This document shows, piece after piece, positions 24,901-35,380 of a stretch of 64,000 nt of DNA; positions within the stretch are counted from its first letter, which is position 1, and each line of letters starts with the position of its first letter. A model generated the notes under the pieces. That model made no database searches. It saw nothing but the letters and a program-made list of their open reading frames with translations, and had not been told where the DNA came from. The stretch covers positions 124,001 through 188,000 of the forward strand of contig CDMY01000520.1 of NCBI GenBank assembly GCA_001179505.1, written 5' to 3'. The position numbers and the translations under genes are program-made. This DNA comes from Vitrella brassicaformis (lineage: Eukaryota > Sar > Vitrellaceae).

Positions 24901-27828
24901 AGTCAGCCACCGAGACAGCCCGATCCGCTGTGATTGATTCATGTCGCTTCCCTCCTCGCGTTGTGTTGGTTGATTCACAGGTTGACCGTCGCCACACTCT
25001 GCTGTAGGCGGGCTGTCAACTAGTCACTCCATGCATATTCGTGTGCTGTCCTTTGTCAGGGGGTCTGTGGCGGATCCTGCCGCTCCATTGCAAGGCCTCC
25101 AACCTCTCCCAGCTGTGCTGCCCAGGCACAAACAAGCCCGACACAGACGACGACGATGATGCAGACTCGCCACATCAACAGGGGCAGCAACAGCACCAAA
25201 CCCAGCGCGCCTTCTCAGAGTCAGGCAGTGCCTCCCGGTCTGCTATGCGACAGTCGCACTCCGACAACGTCAGCGAGAGGCGGCGGAAACGGAAGGACAG
25301 GTGGCTGCAGTACTTCATTTGTCCCCAACTATGGGTGGTGTGCCTCACATTCATCCACCCAAGTGAGCCAGGCACACAATCAAACAGACCAGACAGATGA
25401 AGAGGTCGCGTGCTCTTTTTGTGTCCTTGCCTGTCGTCCTTAGCCGTGACGCGTCAGCTGCTGGAGATCCTCCCCTGCCGCACCTTCCCGACCATCCGCT
25501 TGTCAGAGCCCCCCGGCGAACCCCTCGAGGGGCCTTATCCAACCATCCGCCGCTCATTGCTCGACCCCTCAATCCTCTGCTACACCGGCCAGCACCTCAC
25601 CTTCACCATCGTCTCCGTCGTGGGGCTGTGCGTGTGGTCCTTCGGCCCGGTCATCGCGGCACTGAGCATTCTGTGCTCGTACCAGCGGTCGGGGCGGCTC
25701 TACAAGCGGCAGACGCGGAAGAACCTGGGATTTCTCTACAACGGCTACCGTCGGTCCTTCTTCTACTGGGATGTCTGTTTTGCTTTGCGGCGGATTGCGG
25801 CTCTTGTCATAGCGCAGGCGGGTGCGTCTTTGGGTGACGAGATGATCCAGCTGGTGTGTTGGCAGCTCGTGGCTGCCTCGTCGCTCATCGTGCAGCTGTG
25901 GGTGAGGCCATTCGACAGCAGATCCTTCAACATACTCAATCGCATGGAGGCACAAGGTATGTAGGCGGCCGGGCCACACTGCCTGCATGGTCGGGTGCGT
26001 CAATGTGTTGGTCTGTCGATCGATTGAACTCAGGTTTGCTGATTTGGAACATCTCACTGTGGTGTCTGATGCTGCTGGCGTCGACAGCCGCCCATCCGAC
26101 TATGATGGCGTTGACAGCCGCCCACCCGACTGTGAGCCAGGAGTTTCAGGAGGTGCTGGGATACGTGCTGACGACCGTTGTGGTGCTGATCAACGCCTAT
26201 CACATCATCGCCCTCATTTGTCACACTGTACAGCATTCGCTCGATGTGCTGATGACGTCCATCCTGATTCTCGAGCACCTACCGGACAGTGCTCCCGGTG
26301 CCCGAGAGAAGAGGGACGGCATCATCATGGCGGCTATGCGTCGCATCGCCTTCACTGTGGGGGATTGTGAGGACCGCCGACGAGCAAGAGTCCCAACAGT
26401 GTGGCTCGACGCCGACGGCAGTGAGCTTACCATCATCCTTGACAGCAGCAAGGGCAAGGGCGGCGGCAAGGGGACGGCAGCCACGCCATCAGGCTCATCT
26501 GGCTCACGTCGACCAAGCAAGCCGCCACGCAGCCGCGCCCCTGTCGAGGGCAAGGTGGTGCTGCATGCGTCATCGCTGCCCCTCCCCGTGCCTATGACGA
26601 CGCAGAGCGCACCGCCTGCGCTGCTGGAGGTAGCACCTGGGGCTCATGACGGCAGCTTACGCAAGAAGAACACGGCCACCAGTTTGGACGACCTGTACTT
26701 CGACTCTTCTGCCACCGTGCAAGTGCAGCAGCTGCCCGTCTTTGCCCCCTGCCTCTTCCCGCCCTGCTCCGCCGACCACACGGCCGCAGCGACCACCCGG
26801 TCCCTCCCCCCTTCCGTCGAGGGCGACACTGGCACGTCACTCGGCCCCCATCTCCCCATAGCCGGGCAGCATCTCGGGTCGAGAGGCGACCTACCTGCTG
26901 CCATCTGGTCCGCGGCGACCGACAGCCTGCCACCAGACCAGGCACAGCGGATTCCCCAGGTGATCGCATCCACCCACTCGCTGCCCGCCATGGAGCACAG
27001 CCAGCGCACCACAGTGACCGATGCTGCCGAGCCGTCCTCGGTGGCACCGACCGAGCCGTCAGTCCGTTCTGCCAATCCGCTGAAGGAGGTGTGGAATCGC
27101 ATGTCAACAGCGGCGCTGACTCTAACTACACGGACAATGCGTGCGCGTCGTGTGGAGAGCGACCGGCGGAAGCGGTGGTGTTCTGAGGTCATGCGGCTGA
27201 CGAGTGAGTCGATGCAGGAGGTCATCGAGCAAGTGGGCATCCAGGCGGTGCCGAGTGATTTCGTCGAGTTCTTGTGGAGCCAGACCTTTGATGTGTACCG
27301 TCGGAGGAAGAGGACCATCAAGGATCCGACGTCAGGCAACGAACGGATCGTCCTCTTGCCGTCCTTGGAACTGAGGGTATGCACATGCACATACATATAC
27401 ATAAATGTACACATGGCGTCTCCGCATTTCGGTCATTTCTGTTGTGTTGCGCACATGTGCGCAGGTGGCCACAAGGTCGTCGTTGCGGAGGGGGTCTTCG
27501 TCATCCTTTGTGGACCTGATGAATGCGATTCAGGAAGAGGCCGTCACCGACGACACCGCAAAGACCGAAGGCATACCATTCACCGACTTCCAGGTAACCA
27601 AACAAGCACCAGCGACATCGTATCAGTCTCGCATCTCCTCTCTCTCTCCCTGTTCTCCCTGTCGCTCTGTGTCTGGCCATGTGGTACGTGCAGAGTAGCA
27701 TGGCGTTCGTTGTGGATCGGCTGATCAATGCTGGCCCCGGCTGGAAGGACGTGTATGCCGCCTTCAAGACGGCAAGGCAAGCGGACAAGGGTCACCAGGC
27801 GAACAACGGCCGTGTGTCGCCCCGATGA
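18949..27828 (+). CDS. large LRR / Cys-rich / multi-pass membrane receptor-like protein, 26 exons
   Basis: The exon chain 18949-20088, 20195-20677, 20775-20848, 20915-21094 through 25444-25956, 26034-27376, 27465-27593, 27694-27828 is in frame throughout and gives 2,269 residues. The start ATG at 18949 precedes a basic stretch and a hydrophobic signal-like core (LFMGVLPVVAAVSG). Residues 1-380 are an unrecognised ectodomain with a CHCECVC cluster. About 381-925 are plant-type leucine-rich repeats (for example LWDLDLSRNRLSGVIPAWL and LETLYLS-like units). About 950-1080 are GCC2/GCC3- or EGF-like Cys-rich modules (CIPGYEGHGRTC, CPDGTYS, CQPCPSGE, CEGHTGPMCGSC nearby). The first strong span (AIVLYVVVLIVIFIATT) is near residue 1350; roughly seven more hydrophobic segments follow to about 1830, then a long Ser/Pro-rich cytoplasmic tail. 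The architecture resembles protist cell-surface sensors with TRP/7TM-like cores. The ligand is unknown. It could be two genes mis-joined, but phase continuity argues against that. Confidence 0.85.
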
Positions 27829-28224
27829 CTGAGTGGCTGCATGTGTGCATCCGTGGGTGTGCCTACATTCGTGACGTGCGCGGTATGCCTCTTCTGTGTT
27901 CATCTTTTTCTCGGCTTTTTGCCGTCCCGCTGTGGTGCGTACCAGTCAGCCAATTGTCTGCTGCTCGTACCTGTCGCACTGTGAGGCTTTGCCGCTCACA
28001 CGCGCTTCCGTAAGTCTGTCTGTCTCCCGTCAAGTGACTTCGATCGGCTCGAGTGTATTTAGAGCGATGTGACTTTATCTGCGCCCTGTTATGTTCTATT
28101 ATGTGGGTATCGTATTGGCGTAAGGAGCGTCGGTGTGCAGTTCATGAGTGGATCGATGGTCGCTGAGCCGACGTGCGCCTGTCTTAATGGCATTTAACTC
28201 GGTGTTCGGTGGGACAGACATTGT
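27829..28224. other. intergenic spacer 3' of the LRR gene
   Basis: No gene is visible. The stretch is less repetitive than other spacers and probably contains the 3' UTR and terminator of the LRR gene. It ends where homology to repeat copy A begins. Confidence 0.5.
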
Positions 28225-28640
28225 GTTCGATGATTCATCTTAGTTGGTGCTCTCGTCTCTACCCATGTGTCTGTAGTCAATGTCCCACTCTGTCCCGCCT
28301 TCCCCATTTCCCGCCATGCAATGCAGTGTTCCACCATCGTCACGTCGCATTCATCCAGTCCCACGTGTGTCATCCATCCGATCCATGCATGTACCCATGC
28401 ATATGACCGGCCAGTCGATAACACGAACAAGCACTGCGGACGGACGTCTGTCTAGAAGAAAAAAAAAACTCGAGCTCATGTGGGGGAAAGCAAAGTACTG
28501 ACTACCCTGTCTCCCTTACAGCTACGCTGCCACTATGGCTACACGTGTGAAAATAACATCACCCGATATGCATGTCACACATCCATGTGGCTGCCCCGCA
28601 GTGTCGGCAAGCTCTCGCCCGCCTGCACACAATCATTCAC
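28225..28640 (+). repeat. dispersed repeat, copy A (degenerate, truncated)
   Basis: Matches the 5' two-thirds of copy C (34515-35090) in the same orientation. The shared landmarks are CTCTCATCCCCATGTGTCTG-like, the ATCCATCCATGCA-like segment, TTACAGCTACGCTSCCA followed by ATGGCTACACGTG, and GCAGTGTCGGCAAGCTCTCG. It stops abruptly after CTCGCCCGCC. The palindromic GGACAGA-type site is mutated here. It carries no coding capacity that I trust. Confidence 0.75.
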
Positions 28641-29357
28641 GCAGCAGCGTCCAGCGTCACGTACGAGACAACTGACAACTGACGAATCACGCGAGCCCTC
28701 CCATTCCGCGCACGTGTACCATACATCACATCACATCACAGACGTCATGACACATCCCTACACACGCAGCGTCAGTCACACAGTCACGCACGAATGCATT
28801 TGTATGCGCACGGCGAGCCGACCAGCCAGTCACTCTCATTTGGAGGGGACCGACTTGCCAGCCCCCCCAACACACACAAAAGATCACATGCACGCCTCTC
28901 TGTACGAATTGTTGCCATTTGCGGCCACACACACACATTCATGTATGAATCATGAAAGGCACCCTTGGCTGGCTAAGAGGGCCACATCGAGAAAGTGACT
29001 TAGCTGTAGAAGCTGACCACAACAGGAGACACTGACATCAGCACTGTCACGAGTAATCGTACACGTGCTCGGGAAATCACATCACACGGATTGTGGGCTC
29101 GTCCAAGTTTAAAAGCAAACTGCAGGCAACAACAGATACACACAGGCAGAAAACAGGTTGAGAACAGATAATTAAGACAATGTTCGGCGTGTTAGTGAAG
29201 AATCTGTCTGTTGGAGAGCGCGTGCGTCCATGCATATCACACCTGCTCTGTAGGCGCATCCGTTGGCGGCAAACGGACCCCTGTGAGCGCATGTGTTGCT
29301 ACTACGTCTCCTGCACATACAAACACGAATCGTGCGAACGGCCAGGTCTCTTCAAGT
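28641..29357. other. spacer between repeat A and the Cys-rich secreted gene
   Basis: No gene seen. Simple CACATCACATCACA and ACACACACA tracts occur at 28720-28940. The part nearest 29357 probably holds the 3' UTR of the minus-strand gene. Confidence 0.5.
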
Positions 29358-30332
29358 TCACTTGACTAACCATGTCTCGGGAGTGTTGTTGTTGTGGCAC
29401 GAGACCTCCATCCACAAGCATCCTCTCCACCCGTACTTCTTGCACGCCTCATTTCCCGATTTATGCAAACGCGTCGGCCCAGACGGACCAGGCTTCAGGT
29501 CCGTCATGCACACATACTTGTGGAGGTTGAAAGGGGTGGACGGGGTCTTCCTCTTCATGCAGCCATACAGCTTCCGGTTGCACTTCCTGTTCCTTCTATC
29601 GCAACGTTGGTCGTCGCAACTGCATGGAAAGACCAAGAGCAGAAGAGAGTTCAACAAAGGAGATTGGCCTGCAGCATGCTGTCCTCTCATGTCTACTCAC
29701 TCGTTGGAGCAGCAATCGTTGTCGTATCTGCAGCGGTGTCCATATGGGGCCAGCGCTTTCTTCGGCCAGCACCAACCATTGACGCAGTTCTTAGAGTTGC
29801 AATCCCGGGTGCGACTGCATCTACTCCCAATTGGCCTCTGCTGCTCCGAAACAGCAGTTGTGTTGCCCTGAGGGCAAGCACACAAGGAACAGGGTCGACA
29901 ATAATTACCGAGACTCAACGCACTCGCATCTCATGTGTAGGTTTGTGTGAGAGCTCGGGTGCGCGTACATGGGAGGAAGCCTGCTCCTCCTCCATGCCGT
30001 CCTCATCAGCCTCGTCTCTGTAGGGACTGTCGGGATGCTCAGGATTCATCCAGTCCTCCCACACCTGCACCCAAACAGAAGAACAGCCATCTATGTGCAT
30101 GAGACTCAACACCCTGCGTCAGCAAGCTCCACTAGCCTACATCGTCGCCGTCTGCATCGTCGTCTTGTTCCGTGAAGCCGCCGAGGTCCTCCTCGAGCTC
30201 AACTGTACGAGGTGCGTCTCCAAGTTGAAACTCGGGAGACTCCGGGTCTGCGGCAGGCACGGGCGGGTCGGCATAAGGAGCGGCCAGACCCATCGTTACC
30301 AGGGCAGCGAACACGACAAGCAGACGAGTCAT
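29358..30332 (-). CDS. small secreted Cys-rich (knottin/dickkopf-like spacing) protein, 4 exons
   Basis: Exons 30332-30141, 30064-29969, 29867-29701 and 29619-29358 are in frame and give 238 residues. It starts with a clean signal peptide (MTRLLVVFAALVTMGLAAP). An acidic stretch follows (residues about 25-95, with EEDLGGFTEQDDDADGDD and DEADEDGMEEE). A Cys-rich core comes next: GSRCSRTRDCNSKNCVNGWC, then HRCRYDNDCCSNDCDDQRC. The second has the C-x5-CC-x3-C-x4-C spacing typical of disulfide-knotted folds. The basic C-terminus carries four further cysteines (GCMKRK, YVCMTD, ACKKYGW, GCLWMEVSC). It is presumably exported. No function can be assigned; the spacing alone does not identify a toxin, protease inhibitor or Wnt-type ligand. 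The first 62 bp around the start are nearly identical to those of the gene at 36880, although the mature parts are unrelated. Confidence 0.78.
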
Positions 30333-30754
30333 GATGCACACACAGCACACAGATCTGCGGCGGAGGGGGGAAGAGGAGGAGAGGGGGAGAAAGGGTTAGG
30401 CCGTTACGGCTCCGTTACCGCCCCAGGGTTAGGCCGTTACGGCTCCGTCACCGCCCCTCAGGGGTGCGAGCTGCAGCAGCGGTTTCAGGGATGAAATTTC
30501 CCTCCTCCGTCGGGCTGGCGGGACTCGCTCGCGTTCCCGAAACGAAATGCAAAGCCCCCATGCATGCAAAGCCCCCAAGCTCGCATGCAAGCCCCCGCAA
30601 GGGAACCGAAGGGAATTGCTAGCTTGGCCCCAATTACGGACAAACAAACAAGAACACTTTGTTTCGTAAGAGCGTGCCACGCTCGTGAAACTCGCGAGTC
30701 CCGAACGAACCCCCGGCGGGTGTGTTGCGTTGAAATGAAAGGGGGACGACCCCC
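30333..30754. promoter_or_regulatory. upstream region of the Cys-rich secreted gene, with a 32-bp tandem duplication
   Basis: Two 32-bp copies (30393-30424 and 30426-30457) differ at one base. Each contains CCGTTACGG and a second CCGTYACCG, GC-rich motifs resembling the CGGTAACGG at about 36780 upstream of the gene at 36880 and the GTTACGG/GGTAACG sites upstream of the gene at 34291. Further right, an AACCCCCGGCGGGT-like sequence is duplicated about 40 bp apart (30708 and 30750). This is a candidate shared promoter. Confidence 0.45.
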
Positions 30755-31062
30755 GGCGGGTAGAGAGGATTGGGATAGGCACTTGGAGTGTCTGTCTGAC
30801 TGTCTGTATGTCTGTGTATGTTTAGCTTATAGTGCCAGCTTACCGCCGACGCACCTGATCCCTCGTTTGTGGCAGAACACGAGACGGGCATAGAGACGTT
30901 CATGAGTCCAGACGGTAAGTCTTCGCGCGGCGTATTGGATGCAGGCTGATGAGCTCGGCACCACGAGCTCTAATGTCTTGTATGTTTCTGTGTGTCGGTG
31001 TGTCGGGCAGGGTCGATGGGCTGCGGAAAGGACATGATGGTGGCCAGAGTCCAGGCCGAAAA
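30755..31062 (+). pseudogene. truncated third copy of the S74-chaperone-like secreted gene family
   Basis: Homologous to the paralogues at 35381-36613 and 36880-38129. Visible in order are the 3' end of intron 1 with its acceptor, an intact exon 2 (30833-30914; CQLTADAPDPSF..., 82 nt exactly as in the 36 kb copy), intron 2, and the first part of exon 3 (from 31011; GSMGCGKDMMVARVQAEN). At about 31060 the homology jumps directly to the 3' flanking repeat that normally follows the last exon. Most of exon 3 and exons 4-6 are therefore deleted. No exon 1 with a signal peptide is recognisable upstream. Splice sites remain intact, so the break may be recent. Confidence 0.8.
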
Positions 31063-31835
31063 TGCGATGGTTGTGTGATTTTTGCAATCCTCTCGACTGG
31101 CAAGCACTGAGTCTGTCCGCATACATGGGGTCCATGTGGGCGGGCAAGTCGTGTGGGCGTACTGTGGCTTACTTGCGCTACGTGTGCTGCCTTGGTTGTC
31201 TGTGCATTGTGTCACTTTACTGTGGCTGACCCATCCACTCACTCGTAGAACGGTGATTTTTGGCTGGACAGACGGCCGTCCACATTATTTGTTGGCGCTG
31301 GCGGGCGAGAGCTTGCCGACACTGCGGCGCAGCCTCATGGATGTGTGACATGCGTGCCGGCTCGTCTTGATTGTCACACGTGTGGCCATCGTGGCAGCGT
31401 AGCTGTAATGGAGACGAGAGGCGGGCAGCTTGGAGTTCTTTTTTGTCTGGACAGGTTCGTCCACACCGTTGGGTGCTGCTCTGGTGTCTGCGTGTTGGGT
31501 GCCGTGTGTGTGTCTGTTGACTGGCTGGTCAGTCAGTGGCACCTCCGAAACAGGGAGGTGCTGACGTACCTGCGCAGATCGGCAGACACACACAGTGCCA
31601 CGCGCCTGAGGCATTGGATGGATGAATGATGTGTGAGGGAGATGCGACGTCACGATGGGACATTGCATTGCATTGCGGGTTGGGAAAGAGACACGTGGGG
31701 ATGTGGGGATGAGAGCACTGAAACCATCAGAAGAAACCAGCAATCATCGGCAAAGGCACTCTCGCCCTCCCCTCTGATGAACAATCCATCACACGCTGAA
31801 TGCAGACAGACTGCCCACCAGGAATACCGTCCACT
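31060..31835 (-). repeat. dispersed repeat, copy B
   Basis: Nearly full-length copy, inverted relative to C. It begins ATGCGATGGTTGTGTGATTT immediately after the broken exon 3 of the pseudogene, contains two GGACAG...GTCCA sites (about 31271 and 31453) bracketing the internal segment, and ends near GACTGCCCACC...ACCGTCC. It lacks a usable coding frame. Copies B and D both lie downstream of S74-like genes, so part of the repeat is the conserved 3' flank of that family. Confidence 0.8.
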
Positions 31836-32793
31836 CCACATCATTTGTCTGCATGAATGTCTCCCTTCGTCTCGGCGACATTCACAGAGAGAGACAGAGA
31901 GACAGAGAGAGAGAGCGCATGGAACTTATGTATTATGTGTTGTATCGTGTACGTGGCTGTCGAATGAGTGAATATATGGGTTGACGTGTGAGCGATCAGT
32001 TCGCCAGTTTTGAGTCATTTGAGTGTATCCGCTCGAGCTCGACGAATCATTGCAGGTGGTGCTGTGATATCATACCCATGTGACCGTCTGACAGTGTGTG
32101 TTCCGCCCTGTCCCTTTTTCCCGCAGTGTTAGTATCCACGAATGTACAGCCACATGGATCAGATCAGGCCAGGCGTGTCCGTATTTCTCTCCGTCGACCG
32201 ACCCACCCATCCACCCATGCCTTTCCTCACAGGCATACGCCAGAAAATAACACGTGCTGCAGAGTAGTCATCGATGGATGGTGACAGAGCAGTCATCGAT
32301 GGATGGTGACAATGGAATGGCAGCTTGGGTGCGACGAACGGCGTCTGTCGGCTCAGCGTCCCCTTTTTCGGGCGCCGCACAGACAAACGCTGACACACCA
32401 TCCACAGCCGCCTGACTGACTGATTGACTGACCGTGCCGTGTCACAAAACAAACAAGGAAAAGTACCGGCCTGACAGACCGAAGAATGCACATACGTACA
32501 CACACGCACATACGTACATACGTAGACACATGCATACAGACAGACATGCATACATACACGCGTATGTACACACGTACATACGTACATACAGACATGCATG
32601 CACACGTACACACATGCATACATACATGTAGCACGAGGGACACAGCGAGACAAATAACTCTACCGAATTAAGTGCCGTGCGGGGATGCTGATCGGCAGGT
32701 AGCCAGGTAGATGGCACACGACCATAGAAAGTAACTCACGGGCTGACGCATCACGGAGGTCAGTCAGTCGATAGAAAGATCGGCACAGCTTGA
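31836..32793. other. intergenic spacer
   Basis: No gene seen. It holds a GAGAGACAGAGAGAC tract (31890-31915), a duplicated 20-bp unit containing TCATCGATGGATGGTGACA (32268-32311), and a long alternating purine-pyrimidine tract (listed separately). Confidence 0.55.
32486..32632. repeat. alternating purine-pyrimidine ACATACGTAC tract
   Basis: About 145 bp made almost entirely of CACATACGTACA, TGCATACA and ACGTAC units. Such alternating purine-pyrimidine DNA is prone to Z-DNA or cruciform formation. It translates to HVCMHVCMYVC-type frames that I do not regard as genes. Confidence 0.75.
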
Positions 32794-34291
32794 TCAGCAC
32801 AATTTAATGGCCGACACCCAGCCGTTAAAAGGGTCGAACCTGGTAGCCACTGACTGGTTTACATTGCTCTTATGACCTGTAGGCGAGAGAGAGAGAGACA
32901 GACGGATCCATGAACGCACACAGAAAGAAGGAACGAAGAGAGAGACAGACACAGAGGTGCAATCAAACTGAGGCTCGTGTGTGTACGTATGGCTCGTTCC
33001 GTAGCTAACAGATGGACGGGCGCACCTTGCAAGTAGCAGGTGGTGCCGCCGTTTTTGTAGGTGTAGAAGCGGCACTTCTTCTTGTCGCGACACTTCTGCC
33101 TGCACTCCGCCTCAGTGTTGTATTGCTTGGTATCAATGACCGCGCCAAAAATATAGGTGTTGTTTTTGCGGAGAAACGGGCACTTTCTCCGGTTCACATC
33201 GCCCTCCGGATCAACACTCAGCTCACCAGCTGCATGCAGACCCAAGACAGAAATTATGTAGGTGCACACTCCCAATCTGTACATACAGTGGCCTTACGAA
33301 TGCTTGACTTAGCGGCCGTGATGATATCCATGAAGAAGGCGCACTCCTCGCGTGCCTGCTCAGCCGCGGGGCTGCGGAGGGAGCCTTCATCTGCACCACA
33401 CACACGAGCGATGAGAACCAGGAACATCGTCACGTGTATGCACGCTGGCCGGGATGCCCCACCTACCAGTCTTGAGGTCCCTGCAGGTCGTGATTCTCTG
33501 CTGGGCAGCTGAAGCCTCCTCAGGGTGTTTTTCGGCCCAAGAATGGTCACAGGCGGACCATTTGCATTCGTTTTTCCAGCAGTTCCAATCGAACAGAGGG
33601 CACTCCCAGCAGCACTTCTCATCTGGCTTCTCTGCAGCAGCCAGAAAGGAACACACAAGACACAAGACAGACATTCGAGCTAGCGAATGACCTTGTGTGC
33701 ATTGCTGCACCACCCACCAGTCGTGGTGGGCGGCTCCTCGGCTGGTTCCTCGTCGGCGTCGTCCTGTCTGGTGCTCTCGTCATCGGTGCACGCGGAGAAC
33801 GAACACTCATACTTCCAGCACTGTCATCAGTGTCATCAGCAGCCACACAAGACACACACCGTCTCCTCATTGCATGGTCGCACCCACCCCACCCACCTGC
33901 CAATCGAAGAGCCTGCAGTCCCAGCAGCACTTATCCTTGGGTGGTTTCGCTGCAGCACAACAGCATAAGAAACGACCGACCAGGACAGCACACACGCACA
34001 CACACACACACACACACCAGACAAACAGGCGGTGACAAGTCAGGTCTGGCTGCAGATGGTCCTACGAGTGGTGGTTTCGGTCGTGTCACCGTCTCCATTG
34101 TCACCGTCTCCATTGTCACCGTCTCCATTGTCACCGTCAGTGCCGTCAGTGCCGTCAGTGCCGTCAGTGCCGTCGCCTGGCTCGGGGTCGCCATTCTGGA
34201 GCCGACGTGCAGGCACGCCGGCACGAGGCACTTCCTGTGCCGCCGCCAAGGCGAGCAGGCCGATAAGGGCAAGGGCGAAGAGGGTCCTCAT
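32794..34291 (-). CDS. secreted protein with two CCWxCxLFDW Cys-modules and a PAN/apple-like domain, 7 exons
   Basis: Exons 34291-34066, 33949-33897, 33820-33718, 33631-33467, 33390-33298, 33229-33026 and 32876-32794 are in frame and give 308 residues. A signal peptide (MRTLFALALIGLLALAAAQE) is followed by an acidic repeat (GTD x4, then NGDGD x3) encoded by 9-bp and 15-bp tandem units. Two copies of a novel-looking Cys module follow: KCCWDCRLFDWQCWKYECSF (split by an intron) and KCCWECPLFDWNCWKNECKW (within one exon). The C-terminal part fits PAN_4/apple spacing: KCPFL, then EAECRQKCRDKKKCRFYTYK, then TTCYLQ, ending WVSAIKLC. PAN domains bind carbohydrate or protein. Probably an extracellular or vacuolar adhesin-like protein. 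Its promoter and signal peptide match the gene at 59861. Confidence 0.82.
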
Positions 34292-34514
34292 CGTGGTGAC
34301 GATCTGGCGGGGAGTTCGAAAGGATGAACAGAAAACTTGAACTTCACGAAGGAGAGATCTGTACGGAGACGGTAACGAAGACGTTACGGAAACTTCACGG
34401 AGCCGCAACGGCTCTGCCGTTGCCGCTTCGGCGAGCTTGGATCGCGCATTTCCGTGACCTCTCCCTTTATTTCTACACGCACGCGTGACTCGTCCAGCCA
34501 TGTGTATGTCATCC
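34292..34514 (-). promoter_or_regulatory. promoter module shared with the gene at 59861
   Basis: Positions 34429-34448 (minus strand) read TGCGCGATCCAAGCTCGCCG. The identical 20-mer occurs at 59709-59728. Its near edge is 137 bp from the ATG here and 132 bp from the ATG there. GTTACGG and GGTAACG sites lie between it and the start. Confidence 0.6.
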
Positions 34515-35340
34515 GAGCCGACGGGATATTCACGCAGGCAATGGACGGGTATTCGTGGTGGGCAGTCTGTCATACATTCAGTGTGTGATGGATTGTTCAT
34601 CGGAGGGGAGGACATTGTTGCTTCCTTCTGATGGTTTCAGTGCTCTCATCCCCATGTGTCTGTGCGTCCCGCCCCGGCAATGCAATGGCCCACTGTGTCA
34701 CACGTCGCATCTCCCTCACGCGCATCATCCATCCATCCAATGCATCAGGCACGTGGCACTGTGTGTGTCTGCCGATCTGCGCAGGTACCTCAGCACCTCC
34801 CTGTTTCGGAGGACCGCTGACTGACCAGCCAGTCAACACACACACACACACACACACACGGCACCCAACACGCAGACACCAGGGTGGCACCCAACAGTGT
34901 GGACAGACATCTGTCCAGACCAAAAAGAACTCCAAGCAGCGCGCCTTTCGTCTCCATTACAGCTACGCTCCCACGATGGCTACACGTGAAAATAACAACA
35001 TGAGCCGGCACGCACGTCACACATCCATTAGGCTGCGCCGCAGTGTCGGCAAGCTCTCGCCCGCCAGCGCCAACAAATAATGTGGACGGCCATCTGTCCA
35101 GCCAAAAATCACAGTTGCACAAACAAAGTGGATGGGTCAGACACAGTAAAGTGACACAGTGCACGACAGACAACCAAGGCAGCACACGTAGCGCAAGTAA
35201 GCCACAGTACGCCCACACGACTTGCCCGCCCACATCGAGCCCATGTATGGGACAGGTTCAGTGCTTGCCAGTCGAGATGACTGCAAAAATCACACAACCA
35301 TCGCATCCCGCATGCACACATTGATGGACCACATACACCC
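34515..35340 (+). repeat. dispersed repeat, copy C (longest)
   Basis: The reference copy, running from CAGGCAATGGACGGGTATTCG to CATCGCATCCCGCATGCACA. It contains an 18-bp perfect palindrome with a 2-bp centre (TGGACAGACATCTGTCCA, about 34903) and a second partial one (about 35083), bracketing about 180 bp that includes GCAGTGTCGGCAAGCTCTCG. It has no credible coding frame. It forms the left outer flank of the inverted gene pair. Confidence 0.8.
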
Positions 35341-35380
35341 CACCCATCACACACCATGGATGGAGGCATCCACCGACTAC

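Noticed and set aside
32353-32717. Cys/Met/Val-rich open frames around 32.4-32.7 kb as secreted Cys-rich genes
   Set aside because: They read through the ACATACGTAC alternating tract in several frames at once, so the apparent cysteine pattern is a repeat artefact.
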